Assembly (NCBI GenBank): GCA_035319305.1
Contig: DATHCY010000079.1
Location: 1-13,281 of the forward strand
From: Methanocella_A sp035319305
GTDB taxonomy: Archaea > Halobacteriota > Methanocellia > Methanocellales > Methanocellaceae
Length of the DNA stretch: 13,281 nucleotides
Direction of reading: 5' to 3'
In this document: positions 13,054-13,281 of the stretch, piece after piece
How the letters are laid out: every line of letters starts with the position of its first letter
Numbering within the stretch: position 1 is the stretch's first letter
The notes under the pieces: model-generated
What the model saw: only the letters and a program-made list of their open reading frames with translations
What the model was told of the DNA's origin: nothing
Databases searched by the model: none
Program-made: the position numbers and the translations under genes

Positions 13054-13281
13054 ATGAAAGCCAAAGGCACGGCGTACGGAGCAGGCACAATCATCAACGC
13101 TATAGCAGCATGGAAGGGCTCAGCGTTCGCCATCGATCTCAAGACCCACGCCGAAGTCGAGCTAAGAGGAGACCGTATCGAGGGCGAGATCGAAGGCGGA
13201 GGCAACACCCGCCTGATCGAGCGAGCCTGCGAACTGACGCTAGAAACCATAGGCATAGACTCTGGAGCGAAGATCAGGACA
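13054..13281 (+). CDS. aroK: Archaeal shikimate kinase, GHMP type (5' part, runs off window)
   Basis: The first 76 residues of an archaeal-type shikimate kinase, the GHMP-superfamily enzyme that phosphorylates shikimate at the 3-hydroxyl in aromatic amino acid synthesis and is unrelated to bacterial AroK. The start AKGTAYGAGTIINAIAAWKG followed by SAFAIDLKTHAEVEL matches the M. jannaschii-type enzyme as I remember it, in which this opening is strongly conserved. The GHMP ATP-binding loop (P-x-x-x-G-L-S-S-S) would follow beyond the window, so integrity cannot be judged. ATG 13054 has GGAG 6 bp upstream. It is divergent from galT across 186 bp of AT-rich DNA and probably controlled through the inverted repeat at 13003-13029. 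Confidence 0.9.
   Translation, partial: MKAKGTAYGAGTIINAIAAWKGSAFAIDLKTHAEVELRGDRIEGEIEGGGNTRLIERACELTLETIGIDSGAKIRT

Noticed and set aside
1..13281. CRISPR array, tRNA genes, transposons or phage genes
   Set aside because: No regularly spaced repeats, no cloverleaf-like sequence with a T-psi-C arm, and no transposase, integrase or capsid motifs were found on reading both strands.

Overview
The window looks archaeal, most likely a methanogenic euryarchaeon of the Methanocella/Methanosarcina kind; this is inferred from gene content and not verified by any search. The evidence is: TATA-type promoter boxes about 25 bp ahead of several starts, including likely leaderless ones; GGTG/GAGG-type ribosome-binding sites; frequent non-ATG starts (GTG at 1051, TTG at 9102, probably TTG at 3525); a GHMP-type archaeal shikimate kinase at the right edge; an archaeal-style PRPP synthetase; and a GH57 amylase with GT4 glycosyltransferases. 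No tRNA, rRNA, CRISPR array, insertion sequence or phage gene was seen.

Layout. 1-300: 3' end of a surface protein with a C-terminal membrane anchor. 308-1890 (minus): a metallo-beta-lactamase-fold hydrolase and, upstream of it, a KaiC/RadA-like ATPase with an eroded P-loop. 2101-2673 (plus): a putative lipoprotein. 2719-3525 (minus): a xylose-isomerase-like TIM-barrel protein. 3584-4132 (plus): a DJ-1/PfpI-fold protein that has lost its catalytic cysteine. 4161-5781 (minus): a GT4 glycosyltransferase followed 4 bp later by a small protein that resembles the C-terminal domain of the GH57 enzyme further right. 5888-6784 (plus): PRPP synthetase. 6785-7195: about 410 bp of AT-rich DNA without a convincing gene. 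7196-7750 (plus): a membrane-anchored exported protein. 7798-11667 (minus): a tightly packed operon of GH57 enzyme, GT4 and a second GT4. 11887-12867 (minus): galactose-1-phosphate uridylyltransferase. 13054-end (plus): start of shikimate kinase.

The coherent theme is storage or surface polysaccharide metabolism. GalT can interconvert hexose-1-phosphates and nucleotide sugars; three GT4 enzymes resembling glycogen-synthase-type transferases would use such donors; and the GH57 enzyme would trim or transfer alpha-glucan chains. A shared C-terminal-type domain (possibly DUF5752-like), seen both fused to GH57 and as a stand-alone gene next to a GT4, is the best candidate here for an under-described component. 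The remaining genes look like ordinary housekeeping or poorly characterised archaeal genes. The most notable non-coding signals are a near-perfect inverted repeat around the putative aroK TATA box, direct repeats plus a palindrome in the KaiC-like gene promoter, and a marked excess of the palindrome CGATCG across the window.
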